Below, piece after piece: positions 1 to 8,841 of a stretch of DNA of 64,000 bases. The first letter of the stretch is position 1; every line of letters starts with the position of its first letter. The notes under the pieces were generated by a model. It worked only from the letters and a program-made list of their open reading frames with translations, had not been told where the DNA came from and did no database searches. The stretch is from positions 62,001 to 126,000 of the forward strand of contig OZ244811.1 of the NCBI GenBank assembly GCA_965220105.1. Reading direction: 5' to 3'. Both the position numbers and the translations under genes were made by a program. This DNA comes from Bin87 sp965220105. GTDB taxonomy: Bacteria; Chloroflexota; Dehalococcoidia; Lucifugimonadales; UBA3495.

Positions 1-1440
1 CGAGGCGGCAGCCTTGAAGGTAACTTCCACGTGGCAGATGCCCACGTCGGCGTCTTCGCAGTCGTCGCCAGGGTCGTCGGACCGGGAGAGTATGTACAGG
101 CGGCGGAGCCCTTCCCTGAAGGCCTTGTCTCCCAGGACGTGATAAAGATCGAAAAACATCCTTTCGCCCAGGTCATCCGGCTCGTATGCGCAGTAAAATT
201 CAGGAATGTGTACTACGGCCGGGTCCAGGCTTTCCAGTTCGGCGATACTCTTAAAAGAAGGGCAGCCCCGGTTTTTGTGGGGGCGAAGGGGCCAGCCGGT
301 GCTGGCATTGGCCTGTAGGACCCCTATGAAGCTGGGGACCCCCTCGATTATCCAGCCTTTTACATCACTGCCCCTCCAATAGTAGTGGGCCAATTCGTGA
401 GTTATGAGGTAGATAATCCGGTGCAGACCCCGCTTGTCGCTGTCATATTTGGGTGCGCTGACTATGAGGTCCCAGCCATTCTGGCCCGCAGCTCCCGATG
501 ACATGGCATCGCCAAAAAAATAAATTACCTGTTGCCTGGGCAGGGGCAGGGACACAGACTCTTCTACGGTTCGCACGGCGGTTTCCAACAAGTCCATGGT
601 GCGCGCTGAGCCGGGTTGGGTACGAATGATGACCAATTGAACCCGGCCGGCCAGGGGCAGGTCTATGGTCCGTTCCTCCAGAGTAACCTTCTCCGGGTCC
701 AGCAGGGTCTCTAACAGGCCCGGATTATACTTGGCAGCGTTCTCAAGCGTGGGGACGATTAACGCCTCCGCGTCGGTGATGCCGTCGCTGATGGTGGGAT
801 GATTAACGACTTTCTGGAAGTCCTCAGGATAGTATGGCGCCAAAGTTCCCAGAGCCTCCATAGCCGGCTTGTTCCTGCCCTCAACCACCCAGGGATGCTC
901 GATAAACTTGGGGAAGTAATCGCCGCCGTATACGGCCAGGTAAACCAAACTTCGGGCTGCACGATACTCGGAATAAAGGATGCCGTCGGCAATCCAGGGC
1001 AGTTCCCGGATTTGCTGCTCACGCTCCGGCATCTCCCGGCGCAGAATCACTACTCGCGACGACAGGTCGTCAAAATCCATGACCGGGTCGTAAAGCGGCC
1101 GGGGGATTGGTTTGAGTGTGCTGGTGGGGCGAGGCGTTACAGTTGGAATTGGCATAGGCGTGGCAGTGGGTGAGGGAGCAGAAGTTGGCGTTATGGTCGG
1201 CGTTGCGGTGGGAACCGGCGTGTTCGTTGGCGCCGGCATCGGCATAGCGGTAGGAGCGGGGGTAGCGGCTGCCGTCGCTGCAACTGCCGGGGTTGCCGTT
1301 GCCCGTACCAAGACTGGGGTTGCTGTTGCTACCATCGGTGTGGGAGGGGGCTGCTCGCAGCCCAGGGCCAGGGCTACTATGCCCAGCAGCAAAATAGCCG
1401 CCGGACATTCCTTAATCCCCTTGTAAACTATCCGGTACAT
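1..1440 (-). CDS. Zinc metallopeptidase lipoprotein, partial (C-terminus beyond left edge)
   Basis: The reading frame is open from an ATG at 1440 down to base 1, 480 codons, with no stop, so the C-terminus lies outside the window. The N-terminus is a lipoprotein signal: a basic start, a hydrophobic stretch and a lipobox ending at Cys28 (ALGC). Residues about 29-85 form a Thr/Pro/Ala-rich linker, typical of exported Chloroflexota lipoproteins. A HELAHYY zinc-binding motif lies at residues 348-352, followed by WIIEG with Glu366 as a possible third metal ligand, as in gluzincin peptidases. It probably acts as a membrane-anchored peptidase outside the cell. The family is not certain: the spacing to Glu366 is shorter than in classical M1 enzymes. 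Substrate unknown. Confidence 0.75.
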   Translation of the reverse strand, partial: MYRIVYKGIKECPAAILLLGIVALALGCEQPPPTPMVATATPVLVRATATPAVAATAAATPAPTAMPMPAPTNTPVPTATPTITPTSAPSPTATPMPIPTVTPRPTSTLKPIPRPLYDPVMDFDDLSSRVVILRREMPEREQQIRELPWIADGILYSEYRAARSLVYLAVYGGDYFPKFIEHPWVVEGRNKPAMEALGTLAPYYPEDFQKVVNHPTISDGITDAEALIVPTLENAAKYNPGLLETLLDPEKVTLEERTIDLPLAGRVQLVIIRTQPGSARTMDLLETAVRTVEESVSLPLPRQQVIYFFGDAMSSGAAGQNGWDLIVSAPKYDSDKRGLHRIIYLITHELAHYYWRGSDVKGWIIEGVPSFIGVLQANASTGWPLRPHKNRGCPSFKSIAELESLDPAVVHIPEFYCAYEPDDLGERMFFDLYHVLGDKAFREGLRRLYILSRSDDPGDDCEDADVGICHVEVTFKAAAS

Positions 1441-1517
1441 CCTGATCCTCCATGTAAGTTAAACCAGCAACCTTGCCACCGCCTCGTTTACCAGGTTGTT
1501 GGCCCCCACTACCTTAC

Positions 1518-1538
1518 GCCCTGAGCCTGTCGAAGGGC
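1518..1538. repeat. Isolated core of the genome's dispersed palindromic repeat
   Basis: GCCCTGAGCCTGTCGAAGG followed by GC. The central CCTGAGCCTGTCGAAGG also occurs as the internal segment of the palindromic elements at 18399-18540 and 52921-53056. Here it stands alone, without the CATTGCGAG arms, in the intergenic space between the lipoprotein and polA. Confidence 0.6.
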
Positions 1539-1633
1539 GTTTTAAGATAGTTTCTTGGTGGGTGGCGCCATTGTAGTACAGTGGCCGAGGTGTCCCTGAC
1601 GCAGCGCATCCGCAGGCTGGCGGGTCGCTGATG

Positions 1634-1701
1634 TATAATGCCGCCAAAGGTTACGCTAGCTCTTGGGGCACGGTCGTCAGCGGGTGATGACCGGTTGGGA
1701 G
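1634..1701 (+). promoter_or_regulatory. Possible polA promoter (-10) and ribosome-binding site
   Basis: A perfect TATAAT lies at 1634-1639 and a GGGAG at 1697-1701, seven bases before the polA ATG. No convincing -35 box sits at the usual spacing, so the promoter call is weak. The rest of the 1441-1708 gap holds only the repeat core at 1518. Confidence 0.35.
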
Positions 1702-1708
1702 TATCTCG

Positions 1709-4501
1709 ATGGCCCAGAACACTCAGATATCAATGGCGATGTCATTTGGCGGCGTGGGCAGGACTTTGCCGCTGCTTCTGCTGATTGACGGTCACGCGAT
1801 GGTGCATCGTTCCTTCCGGGCCATCAGCGTTAATCGGAACCTCACCGTGTCCACCACCGGCGAGGACGTGACCGGCGTTTACGGGTTCGCCAGCGTGTTC
1901 ATCCGGGCGCTGAACGAATGGCAGCCGACCCACGTGGCCGTGACCTTCGATTTGCCGACGCCAACCTTCCGACACGAACGGTTCCCGGAATATAAGGCGC
2001 AACGCCCGCCCACTCCTCCCGAACTGCGCGGTCAGTTTGAACGGGTCAAGGAGTTGATGCGCGCCTTCGCCGTTCCCGTCTACGAACTGCCCGGGTTCGA
2101 AGCGGACGACGTCATCGGCACGCTGTCGAAGCAGGCCGAGGACTCCGACGTCGAGACCATCATCCTCACCGGCGACCGCGATACGTTCCAGCTGATTTCC
2201 CCCATGGTGCGGGTCGACCTGGCCAGTGGCGAGCGGGACCGCCGCATCGTCGACGAAGCAGAACTGGCAGAGCGTTACGGAGGGCTGACCGCCGCCCAGC
2301 AACCCGATTTCAAGGCCCTGGTGGGCGACAAGTCGGACAACATCCCCGGCGTGCCCGCGGTGGGCGAGAAAACCGCAATCACCCTGTTGAGAGAATACCA
2401 GACCCTGGAAGGCATCTACGAACACCTGGACGACATCCCCCAGAAACGCGTCAACAACAACCTCTCGGCCAACCAGGATGCCGCCTTCGAATATCGGGTC
2501 CTGACGACCATCCGCCGCGACGTTCCGCTAGAACTGGACCTGGATGCCTGCCGCTTCGGCAATTATCAGCGCGCCGACGTCGTTGCGCTGATGACGGCGC
2601 TGGAATTTCATACCATCGTGGGCCGGGTCCCGTCGCCGGATGCCCCCGGGGAAACGGCGGCTGCTGATGGCTCGTCGGCTCCATCCGAAGAACGGTCGCA
2701 CACCGCAGCGGCAGCGGGTGACTACCGGGTGGTGTCCACCGACGACGAGCTGGCCGCCATGATTGCCGCACTAAGGGAAGCCAGCGCGTTTGCTTTCGAC
2801 ACCGAGTCCAGCAGCACCGACCCCATGAACGCCGAGCTGGCCGGGCTGAGCTTCGCCGTGACCGGCGGACTGGCCTGGTACGTGCCGGTGGGCCACGCGA
2901 CCGGCGAGCAACTACCGCTGGAAAAGGTGCTGGCCGAGGTTCGCTCCCTGTTCACCGAGCCGGGTTTCCAGCGCTGCGCCCACAACGCCAACTACGACCT
3001 GACTCTCCTGAGCAACTACGGCATTGATCCCAACGGCGTTGTCGACCACGACACCATGATCGCCGCCCACCTGCTGAGCAAGCAGCGATTGGGACTGAAA
3101 CCGCTGGCATTGGAGATCCTCGGCACCGAAATGACCGAGATTACCGAGCTGATTGGACGGGGCGCGCGCCAGAAAACGTTCAACGAGGTCGAAATCGCCG
3201 ACGGCGCGCCCTACGCTGCCGCCGACGCCGATTGCACCCTGCAACTGCGCGAGCGTCTGCAAGTCCCGCTGGAAGCCCAGGGATTGGAGAGCCTGATGTC
3301 CGACGTGGAGCTGCCCCTGGTGCCGGTCCTGGTGGAAATGCAGCGCGCCGGCGTGAAGCTGGACGCCGGCATCCTCCACGAAATGTCCCGCGACCTCAAC
3401 GAACAGCTGACGCAAATTCAGACCGACCTGTTCCAGGACATTGGGCACAGCGTCAACATCAACTCCCCCAAGCAGCTCAGCGATCTGCTCTTCGGCGAAC
3501 TTGGGCTACCCACCACCCGTCGCACGAAATCAGGCTACTCAACCGACGCCAACGCCCTGGAATCGCTCAAGGGCATGCACCCGGTGGTGGACAAGATCCT
3601 CGATTTCCGGCAGGTTTCCAAGCTCAAGTCGACCTACGTGGACGCACTGCCCGAAATGGTTAACCCGCGGACGGGACGCATCCACACCTCGTACCACCAG
3701 ACCGGTTCCGCCACCGGTCGGGTCAGCAGCAGCGACCCCAACCTGCAAAACATTCCGGTTCGCACCGAGCTGGGGCGGCAGGTGCGGCGTGCCTTCGTCG
3801 CCGACCAGGGCTGCCAATTGCTGTCGGCGGATTACTCGCAAATTGAACTGCGAGTGCTGGCCCACCTGTCCCAGGACGAATCCCTGCTGGACGCCTTTCG
3901 CCGGGGCGAGGATATTCACGCGGCCACGGCCAGCCAGATGTTCGGCGTGACCCTGAACGAGGTGGATGCCGAGCAGCGCCGCATCGCCAAGGTGCTGAAC
4001 TTTGGCGTCATTTACGGCCTGGGCCCCTACGGAATATCCCAGCAGACCGGATTCAGCCGGGAGGAAGGCCGGGAGTTTATCGACACCTATCTGTCCCGGT
4101 ACCCCGGCATCAACACCTACCTGGAGTCGGTAAAGGAGCACACGCGGTTGACCATGTACGCCGAAACGTTGCTGGGCCGCCGCCGGTACCTGCCGGACAT
4201 CCAGGCCTCGAATCACAACACCCGCTCGGCGGCAGAGCGAATGGCCATCAACATGCCAATCCAGGGAACCGCCGCCGACATCATGAAGAAGGCGATGATC
4301 AACGTCCGGGACCGGATGATTGGCGAACAGATGACCGCGCGCATGATTTTGCAGGTGCACGACGAGTTGGTCTTCGAGGTCCCCGACCGCGAGATGGAAC
4401 CCATGACGGCGCTGGTGCTGGACGAAATGCCGGCGGCGCTGGAGCTGGACGTCACGCTCAAGGTTGACGTCAAGTCCGGCTATTCGTGGGGCGATTTTTA
4501 G
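1709..4501 (+). CDS. polA: DNA polymerase I with intact 5'-3' and 3'-5' exonuclease domains
   Basis: 930 residues, the usual length for a three-domain Pol I, which fills gaps and removes primers during replication and repair. The N-terminal 5' nuclease (about 1-310) contains the DGHAMVHRSF start and acidic GDKSDNIPG motifs. The proofreading domain looks active: DxE at Asp364/Glu366, Asp430 in the NANYD motif and YxxxD at Tyr502-Asp506. The polymerase domain has motif A (SADYSQIE, Asp708), motif B (KVLNFGVIYG, with Phe rather than Tyr at the sugar-selecting position) and motif C (QVHDE, Asp885/Glu886). The ATG at 1709 has a GGGAG site seven bases upstream. It leads a plus-strand run with a CitE-like gene. 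Confidence 0.97.
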   Translation: MAQNTQISMAMSFGGVGRTLPLLLLIDGHAMVHRSFRAISVNRNLTVSTTGEDVTGVYGFASVFIRALNEWQPTHVAVTFDLPTPTFRHERFPEYKAQRPPTPPELRGQFERVKELMRAFAVPVYELPGFEADDVIGTLSKQAEDSDVETIILTGDRDTFQLISPMVRVDLASGERDRRIVDEAELAERYGGLTAAQQPDFKALVGDKSDNIPGVPAVGEKTAITLLREYQTLEGIYEHLDDIPQKRVNNNLSANQDAAFEYRVLTTIRRDVPLELDLDACRFGNYQRADVVALMTALEFHTIVGRVPSPDAPGETAAADGSSAPSEERSHTAAAAGDYRVVSTDDELAAMIAALREASAFAFDTESSSTDPMNAELAGLSFAVTGGLAWYVPVGHATGEQLPLEKVLAEVRSLFTEPGFQRCAHNANYDLTLLSNYGIDPNGVVDHDTMIAAHLLSKQRLGLKPLALEILGTEMTEITELIGRGARQKTFNEVEIADGAPYAAADADCTLQLRERLQVPLEAQGLESLMSDVELPLVPVLVEMQRAGVKLDAGILHEMSRDLNEQLTQIQTDLFQDIGHSVNINSPKQLSDLLFGELGLPTTRRTKSGYSTDANALESLKGMHPVVDKILDFRQVSKLKSTYVDALPEMVNPRTGRIHTSYHQTGSATGRVSSSDPNLQNIPVRTELGRQVRRAFVADQGCQLLSADYSQIELRVLAHLSQDESLLDAFRRGEDIHAATASQMFGVTLNEVDAEQRRIAKVLNFGVIYGLGPYGISQQTGFSREEGREFIDTYLSRYPGINTYLESVKEHTRLTMYAETLLGRRRYLPDIQASNHNTRSAAERMAINMPIQGTAADIMKKAMINVRDRMIGEQMTARMILQVHDELVFEVPDREMEPMTALVLDEMPAALELDVTLKVDVKSGYSWGDF

Positions 4502-4546
4502 CGCCACGCCGGCCCGTTGGTGTGAATATTTGGAGGAACCGTTTCC

Positions 4547-5434
4547 TTGAAACTGATGCGTAGTCTCGTTTTCGTGCCGGGCAACCGCTCCAATATGCTG
4601 GAGCGTGCCCTCGGATTCGGCGCCGATATCGTCATGGTCGACCTGGAAGACTCGGTGCCGCCGGGGGAGAAATCCGCCGCCTGTGAACTGGCCGTGGAAT
4701 GGGTGCCCAAGCTCAAGGCCGCCGGCAAGCGGGTCATGGTGCGGGTAAACTCGTTGGACACTGGGCTAACCGCCGGTGAACTCGCGGCGGTCGTGTCGCC
4801 GGAGTTGACTGGCATCAGCATCGGCAAGGGCGAAACAGCTTGGGACCTGGAGCAGGTTGACCGGCTGTTGGTGCCCCTGGAAGCATCCGCCGGCGTCGCC
4901 CCGGGGTCGATTAAGGTCATTCCCTGGATTGAGACCGCCATGGCCATCGTCCACGTGTTTGAGATGGCCCGGGCGTCCCAACGCATCCCCGGCATCGCCT
5001 TCGGCGCCGAGGACTATACCAACGATATGGGCATAGTCCGCAACGATTTCGGCGAGGAGTGCTCCTACGCCCGGTCCGCGGTGGCGGTGGCTGCCCGCGC
5101 CGCCGGTGTCGCCGCCCTTGACGGGCCCTTCGTCGGGTTCCGCGATCCGGACGGATTGCGAACCGACGCCGGCAACGCCCGGCAGATGGGTTACACCGGC
5201 AAGTTTGCCATCCACCCGGCGCAGATCGACATCATCAACGAAACCTTCTCTCCCCATCCCGATGACGTGGCCTACGCCCGCCGGGTCATGGCCGCCTGGG
5301 AGGAGGCCGAAGCCGCCGGCCGGGGCTCCCTGTCCATCGATGGTCGCATGGTTGACGTGCCGGTGGTCAAGCGCGCGCAGAACCTGCTGGCCCTGGTCGC
5401 CGAAATTGAGAATCAGACCGCCGCCGGCGCTTGA
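4547..5434 (+). CDS. HpcH/HpaI aldolase/citrate lyase family protein (CitE-like CoA-ester lyase)
   Basis: 295 residues. The start SLVFVPGNRSNM and MVDLEDSVPPGEK match the CitE/malyl-CoA lyase TIM-barrel family, with the metal-binding acidic residues in VDLEDSV and FGAEDYTNDMG. Family members cleave or form acyl-CoA esters of malate, citramalate or citrate, or hydrolyse malyl-CoA; the substrate cannot be read from sequence. The TTG start at 4547 is chosen because GGAGG (4532-4536) sits ten bases before it, while the next in-frame ATG (4556) is 19 bases away. It follows polA by 45 bp and may be co-transcribed. No citrate lyase alpha or gamma subunit is nearby, so a free-standing enzyme is likely. 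Confidence 0.85.
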   Translation: MKLMRSLVFVPGNRSNMLERALGFGADIVMVDLEDSVPPGEKSAACELAVEWVPKLKAAGKRVMVRVNSLDTGLTAGELAAVVSPELTGISIGKGETAWDLEQVDRLLVPLEASAGVAPGSIKVIPWIETAMAIVHVFEMARASQRIPGIAFGAEDYTNDMGIVRNDFGEECSYARSAVAVAARAAGVAALDGPFVGFRDPDGLRTDAGNARQMGYTGKFAIHPAQIDIINETFSPHPDDVAYARRVMAAWEEAEAAGRGSLSIDGRMVDVPVVKRAQNLLALVAEIENQTAAGA

Positions 5435-5546
5435 GGAACACACCCTGGCCAGTAAACGCCAAATCTTCCCCTCCATTGCAGGTACGTTGATAAACTGCGT
5501 ATGCCCTGATGTATGGCGCTGCGGCGGCGGTGCAGAGCGTCAATAG

Positions 5547-5948
5547 ATGACAGTGCGGGACCGCATCGTACTGAGCGGCATGCAGTTCTACGGGTTCCAC
5601 GGCGTCAACCCGGAGGAACGGCGGCTAGGTCAACCTTTCGTGGTCGACCTGGAAGCCGAGCTGGACTTGCTAGCCGCTGGCGCATCCGACCGCCTGCAGG
5701 ACACGGTGAGCTATACTGACCTCTACCGCGTGGTCAAAGGCGTGGTGGAGGGCGAGCCCCGCAACCTCCTGGAGGCCGCCGCCGCCGCCATCGCCCACGG
5801 GGTTTTGGCCCAACATGCCTGCGTCGACGCCGTGCGCGTCCGGGTGCAGAAACCCAGGCCGCCCATCCGGGGCTCGGTTATAGAATCCGCCGGCGTGGAG
5901 ATTTACCGGCGACGCAACCAGCCGACGCCAAAGGTCGAACAGAGCTAA
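5547..5948 (+). CDS. folB: Dihydroneopterin aldolase
   Basis: 133 residues, normal for FolB. The opening RIVLSGMQFYGFHGVNPEE carries the conserved YGFHG segment and the glutamate of the substrate pocket. The C-terminal VRVQKPRPPI contains the catalytic lysine region (KP). It converts 7,8-dihydroneopterin to 6-hydroxymethyl-dihydropterin in folate synthesis. No other folate gene lies beside it. The ATG at 5547 has only a weak upstream purine stretch. The 112 bp before it hold no recognisable feature. Confidence 0.92.
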   Translation: MTVRDRIVLSGMQFYGFHGVNPEERRLGQPFVVDLEAELDLLAAGASDRLQDTVSYTDLYRVVKGVVEGEPRNLLEAAAAAIAHGVLAQHACVDAVRVRVQKPRPPIRGSVIESAGVEIYRRRNQPTPKVEQS

Positions 5949-5996
5949 CCGACACCATCTCATCAATTCGCCAGCGCATTCTGGAGCAGGGACATT

Positions 5997-7616
5997 ATGT
6001 CTATCAACCTCGGCGATTCCGTCACGGTCCGGGAATTCAACGATGCCACCAAGCTGCAATACATCAACCTGAGCAACAAGCCGCCTCTCTATAAAACCTA
6101 TCCCGACCTGCGCGGCATCGCCCTGCCCCCGGTCGCCGAGGGGCCCGGGCCGGACATGCCGACCCTCACCGCGATCCGGGGTGGAGACGGCGCCGCAAAC
6201 CCCCTGACGCTGGAAAGCCTGGCCAGCATCCTCTACCATGCGGCAGGGGTCATCCAGCGTCGCCAGCTGCGCGATGGCGAGGTGCACTACCGAGCCGCTG
6301 CGTCCGCGGGCGCCCTGTACCCCACCGAGGTCTACGTGGTGTGTGGCGATCTGGAGGGACTGCGCGCCGGCGTCTACCACTTCAATCCCCGGGATTTCAC
6401 GCTGGCTCGACTGCGGAACGCGGATTTGCGCCGCTGGGTTGCCGGCGCCGCTGGTACCCACGCTGCCTATCCGGCGACGCTGGTGTTCACCACGGTATTC
6501 TGGCGCAGCGCCTGGAAATATCGGGAGCGCGGTTACCGCTACTGTTACTGGGACCTGGGCACCGTCGCTGCCAACCTGCTGGCGACCGCCAACGCCGAGG
6601 GAGTCGCGGTGGAGTTGAGGGCGGGTTTCGTCGACCGATTGCTCACCGGATACCTGGGCAACGACGGCCTGAGCGAGGCGCCTGCCCTGCTGGCGTCCCT
6701 GGGCACGCCGGACGGGGAGCTGCCGACCCGTTCCGGGGACGTTCCCGGCATGTTGCCAACGGATAGCAACGACCTGTTCGCCGGCGCCATCGACTACCCG
6801 CTTTCGCGTCAATTGCACGCGGCATCGGTTTTGCGTACACCGGAGGACGTTGCCGCATGGAACACCGCAGCCGCCGCACCCGCGTCGGATCGGGACGAAC
6901 TGGACGGCACCGGGGAAAATTTCAGGCCCCTTCGGTCGGGTGGGGATGGTTCTTTCCAGGCCAATATCGACTTGGCGGAGTACCCGTCCGCTGCCCTGGG
7001 TGAATCCATACGCACCCGCGGTTCCACGCGCCGTTTCGCTTCGGATGCCATACCGTGGGAGGCGTTTTGCGCGGCGCTCGACGCGGCGGCCCACGGCATC
7101 GACGACCCTGCGGTGACCGGCGGATTGGGCCCTCACCTGAACCTGTACCTGATCGTCAGCGCCGTAGCTGGTCTGGAACCGGGAGCCTACCACTACAACC
7201 GTTTTTACAACGGCCTGCGCCGGCTGAAATCGGGCGACTTTCGCGACGCTGCCGGTCACCTGGGGTTCGAGCAGGCGTTGCCGGCGGACGCCGCCGCCGT
7301 GGCCTTCATCACCGCCGACCTACCGGCGGCGGAACGCCAGTTTGGCCCCCGGGGTTATCGGGTGGCCCAAACTGCCGCCGGCATCCTGGGAGGACGGCTA
7401 TACCTGGGAATGCACTCGGTAGGGCTGGGAGCCACCGGTCTGACCTTCTACGATGACTCCGTGGTGGAGTTTTTCTCGCCCCACGCCGCCGGTCAGGAAG
7501 CGGTGTTCGTGGTGCCCATGGGGGTTCCCCACGCCAACAATCGGGTGCGCCCTTTCCGTTCCCGCATCGCCGTCGGGCTGGATGCGCGCGCCCGAGGGGC
7601 CGGACAGCAGGATTAG
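5997..7616 (+). CDS. SagB/ThcOx-type nitroreductase with two nitroreductase domains
   Basis: 539 residues containing two copies of an FMN-binding nitroreductase fold (about 60-250 and 330-530). Each has an RRQ/STRRF-like start, a YHFNP/YHYN segment and a late GLGATGLTFYDD-type C-terminal motif. SagB family members are often azoline dehydrogenases that oxidise YcaO-made heterocycles in peptide natural products, but standalone double-domain versions of unknown role are common. No YcaO cyclodehydratase, precursor peptide or exporter is visible nearby, so a natural-product role is not supported here. The ATG at 5997 follows folB by 48 bp. Confidence 0.85.
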   Translation: MSINLGDSVTVREFNDATKLQYINLSNKPPLYKTYPDLRGIALPPVAEGPGPDMPTLTAIRGGDGAANPLTLESLASILYHAAGVIQRRQLRDGEVHYRAAASAGALYPTEVYVVCGDLEGLRAGVYHFNPRDFTLARLRNADLRRWVAGAAGTHAAYPATLVFTTVFWRSAWKYRERGYRYCYWDLGTVAANLLATANAEGVAVELRAGFVDRLLTGYLGNDGLSEAPALLASLGTPDGELPTRSGDVPGMLPTDSNDLFAGAIDYPLSRQLHAASVLRTPEDVAAWNTAAAAPASDRDELDGTGENFRPLRSGGDGSFQANIDLAEYPSAALGESIRTRGSTRRFASDAIPWEAFCAALDAAAHGIDDPAVTGGLGPHLNLYLIVSAVAGLEPGAYHYNRFYNGLRRLKSGDFRDAAGHLGFEQALPADAAAVAFITADLPAAERQFGPRGYRVAQTAAGILGGRLYLGMHSVGLGATGLTFYDDSVVEFFSPHAAGQEAVFVVPMGVPHANNRVRPFRSRIAVGLDARARGAGQQD

Positions 7617-7661
7617 CGAGTCGTTGCCGGCGCGCTGGTTGACGCCAGGCTCGACGACCGG

Positions 7662-8618
7662 CTAATCCCAATCCGGCTCGTTTGCGGCGGCGAAAACGGG
7701 CAACACCGGCTCATCCGGCTCCGTCTCGAGAACCGGAACTCCGTCGTCTTGTTCGACGGTGGGATCTTCCTCAATCCCAGCCGTCAGCAGGTCCAGGACT
7801 TCCGACTCATCGTCGGCCCCGGACGCCGAGACTGCCGACTCCCCCAACCCGAAGTCCTCAGGTAGAGATTCCTGATGGAGTGTTCCGGGTTGAACCGTTT
7901 CCGCCGACGATCTCCCGGGGACCCCGGTCTGGCGGGCCGAGAACGATACCACGTTCCGCAACGAAGGATGTTGGCTGGCCTCCCTGATGATAACGGACAA
8001 TCCCTCTGGGCCCGTTCCCAGGGCAACCGCTGAGTAACGATTGCCGCCGGCGATCAACTTCCGCAGCCGGCGGCCCAGGCTGGGCTCCACCGACCCCAGA
8101 TGCCGCCCGTCGCCGGTGAATGCCAACACCTGGCTGTTACTCACAGACAGAATCACCGGTTCGCCGGCCGAGGTCGAGGTGCTCCCCAGCGCCTCCGCCG
8201 ACGGTCGGAGGGTCGTGGTGCAGGATTTACCGCCTTCTTCGATGAAATTTCCGGCGGCGTGAGGCTGCCTCATGGTGGATTTCGACGCTACCCCTGGATC
8301 CTGCTCCAGTTTCTCCAGCCTCGCCAGGTTCTTGCGCGCAATGTTATTGGAAGGCGAGAGTTGGCAGAGTCGTTGCAGGACGCTCCGCGCGGCGGCAAAT
8401 TCCCCGCACTCCATCAGCGCCTTGGCCAGACGGTTGCCGGCTTCGCAGTCATCCGGGAACAACTCCAGGATAGCCCGGTTCGCCTCCGCTGCCTGCTGCC
8501 AACGGCCTTCCAGGGCGAGTTTGATGGCGTCCTTACTCAGGTTGACCTTCTGTCTTGTCGCGTTTGTTCTGCTGGCAACAGCCGCTGGCATGTTCGCGGC
8601 GCCGTCGTTCCTCATCAT
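7662..8618 (-). CDS. TPR-containing protein with conserved C-terminal domain of unknown function
   Basis: 318 residues. Residues about 25-105 form two to three tetratricopeptide-like helical pairs (EGRWQQAAEANRAIL..., CGEFAAARSVLQRL). A compact domain follows (about 155-235: ILSVSNSQVLAFTGDGRHLG, VEPSLGRRLRKLIAGGNRY, VIIREASQHP). The tail from about 240 is acidic and probably disordered. I recall the G-x-VEP-x-LG-x-RL-x-GGNRY pattern from uncharacterised Chloroflexota TPR proteins but know no function. There is no signal peptide, so it is likely cytoplasmic. The ATG at 8618 is preceded on its strand by a GGGAGGGG ribosome-binding site. It sits tail to tail with the nitroreductase gene, 45 bp apart. 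Confidence 0.65.
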   Translation of the reverse strand: MMRNDGAANMPAAVASRTNATRQKVNLSKDAIKLALEGRWQQAAEANRAILELFPDDCEAGNRLAKALMECGEFAAARSVLQRLCQLSPSNNIARKNLARLEKLEQDPGVASKSTMRQPHAAGNFIEEGGKSCTTTLRPSAEALGSTSTSAGEPVILSVSNSQVLAFTGDGRHLGSVEPSLGRRLRKLIAGGNRYSAVALGTGPEGLSVIIREASQHPSLRNVVSFSARQTGVPGRSSAETVQPGTLHQESLPEDFGLGESAVSASGADDESEVLDLLTAGIEEDPTVEQDDGVPVLETEPDEPVLPVFAAANEPDWD

Positions 8619-8638
8619 CAGCGTGATGCCCCTCCCTT

Positions 8639-8664
8639 TCTAATGCCCAAGTCTAATGCCCAAG
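8639..8664. repeat. Tandem 13-bp duplication
   Basis: TCTAATGCCCAAG occurs twice in direct succession, in the leader of the TPR gene. The rest of the 8619-8841 gap shows no further recognisable element. Confidence 0.6.
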
Positions 8665-8841
8665 GTTTCCCAAAAGGGACTTATGGTTAATTTTTAGAAT
8701 TACACCGGATCGGCAAGTCGGGTCAATCGAAAGGAACGCAGGATTTCGCCGACTTTCACGACCCAACTACGCGGGCGGGCGGCGGTGCGTGCGTGCTACG
8801 CGGTGATCAACCAGCGGGCGGGCGCTTTTACGAGGCACCGG

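Noticed and set aside
1112..1426. Plus-strand frame rich in Gly/Val repeats
   Set aside because: Antisense of the Thr/Pro-rich linker of the lipoprotein gene, so the repeat-like pattern is a by-product.
5670..7259. Long minus-strand open frame (529 codons) across folB and the nitroreductase gene
   Set aside because: It is a shadow of the well-supported plus-strand genes; its translation is low-complexity Gly/Arg/Val sequence without family motifs.
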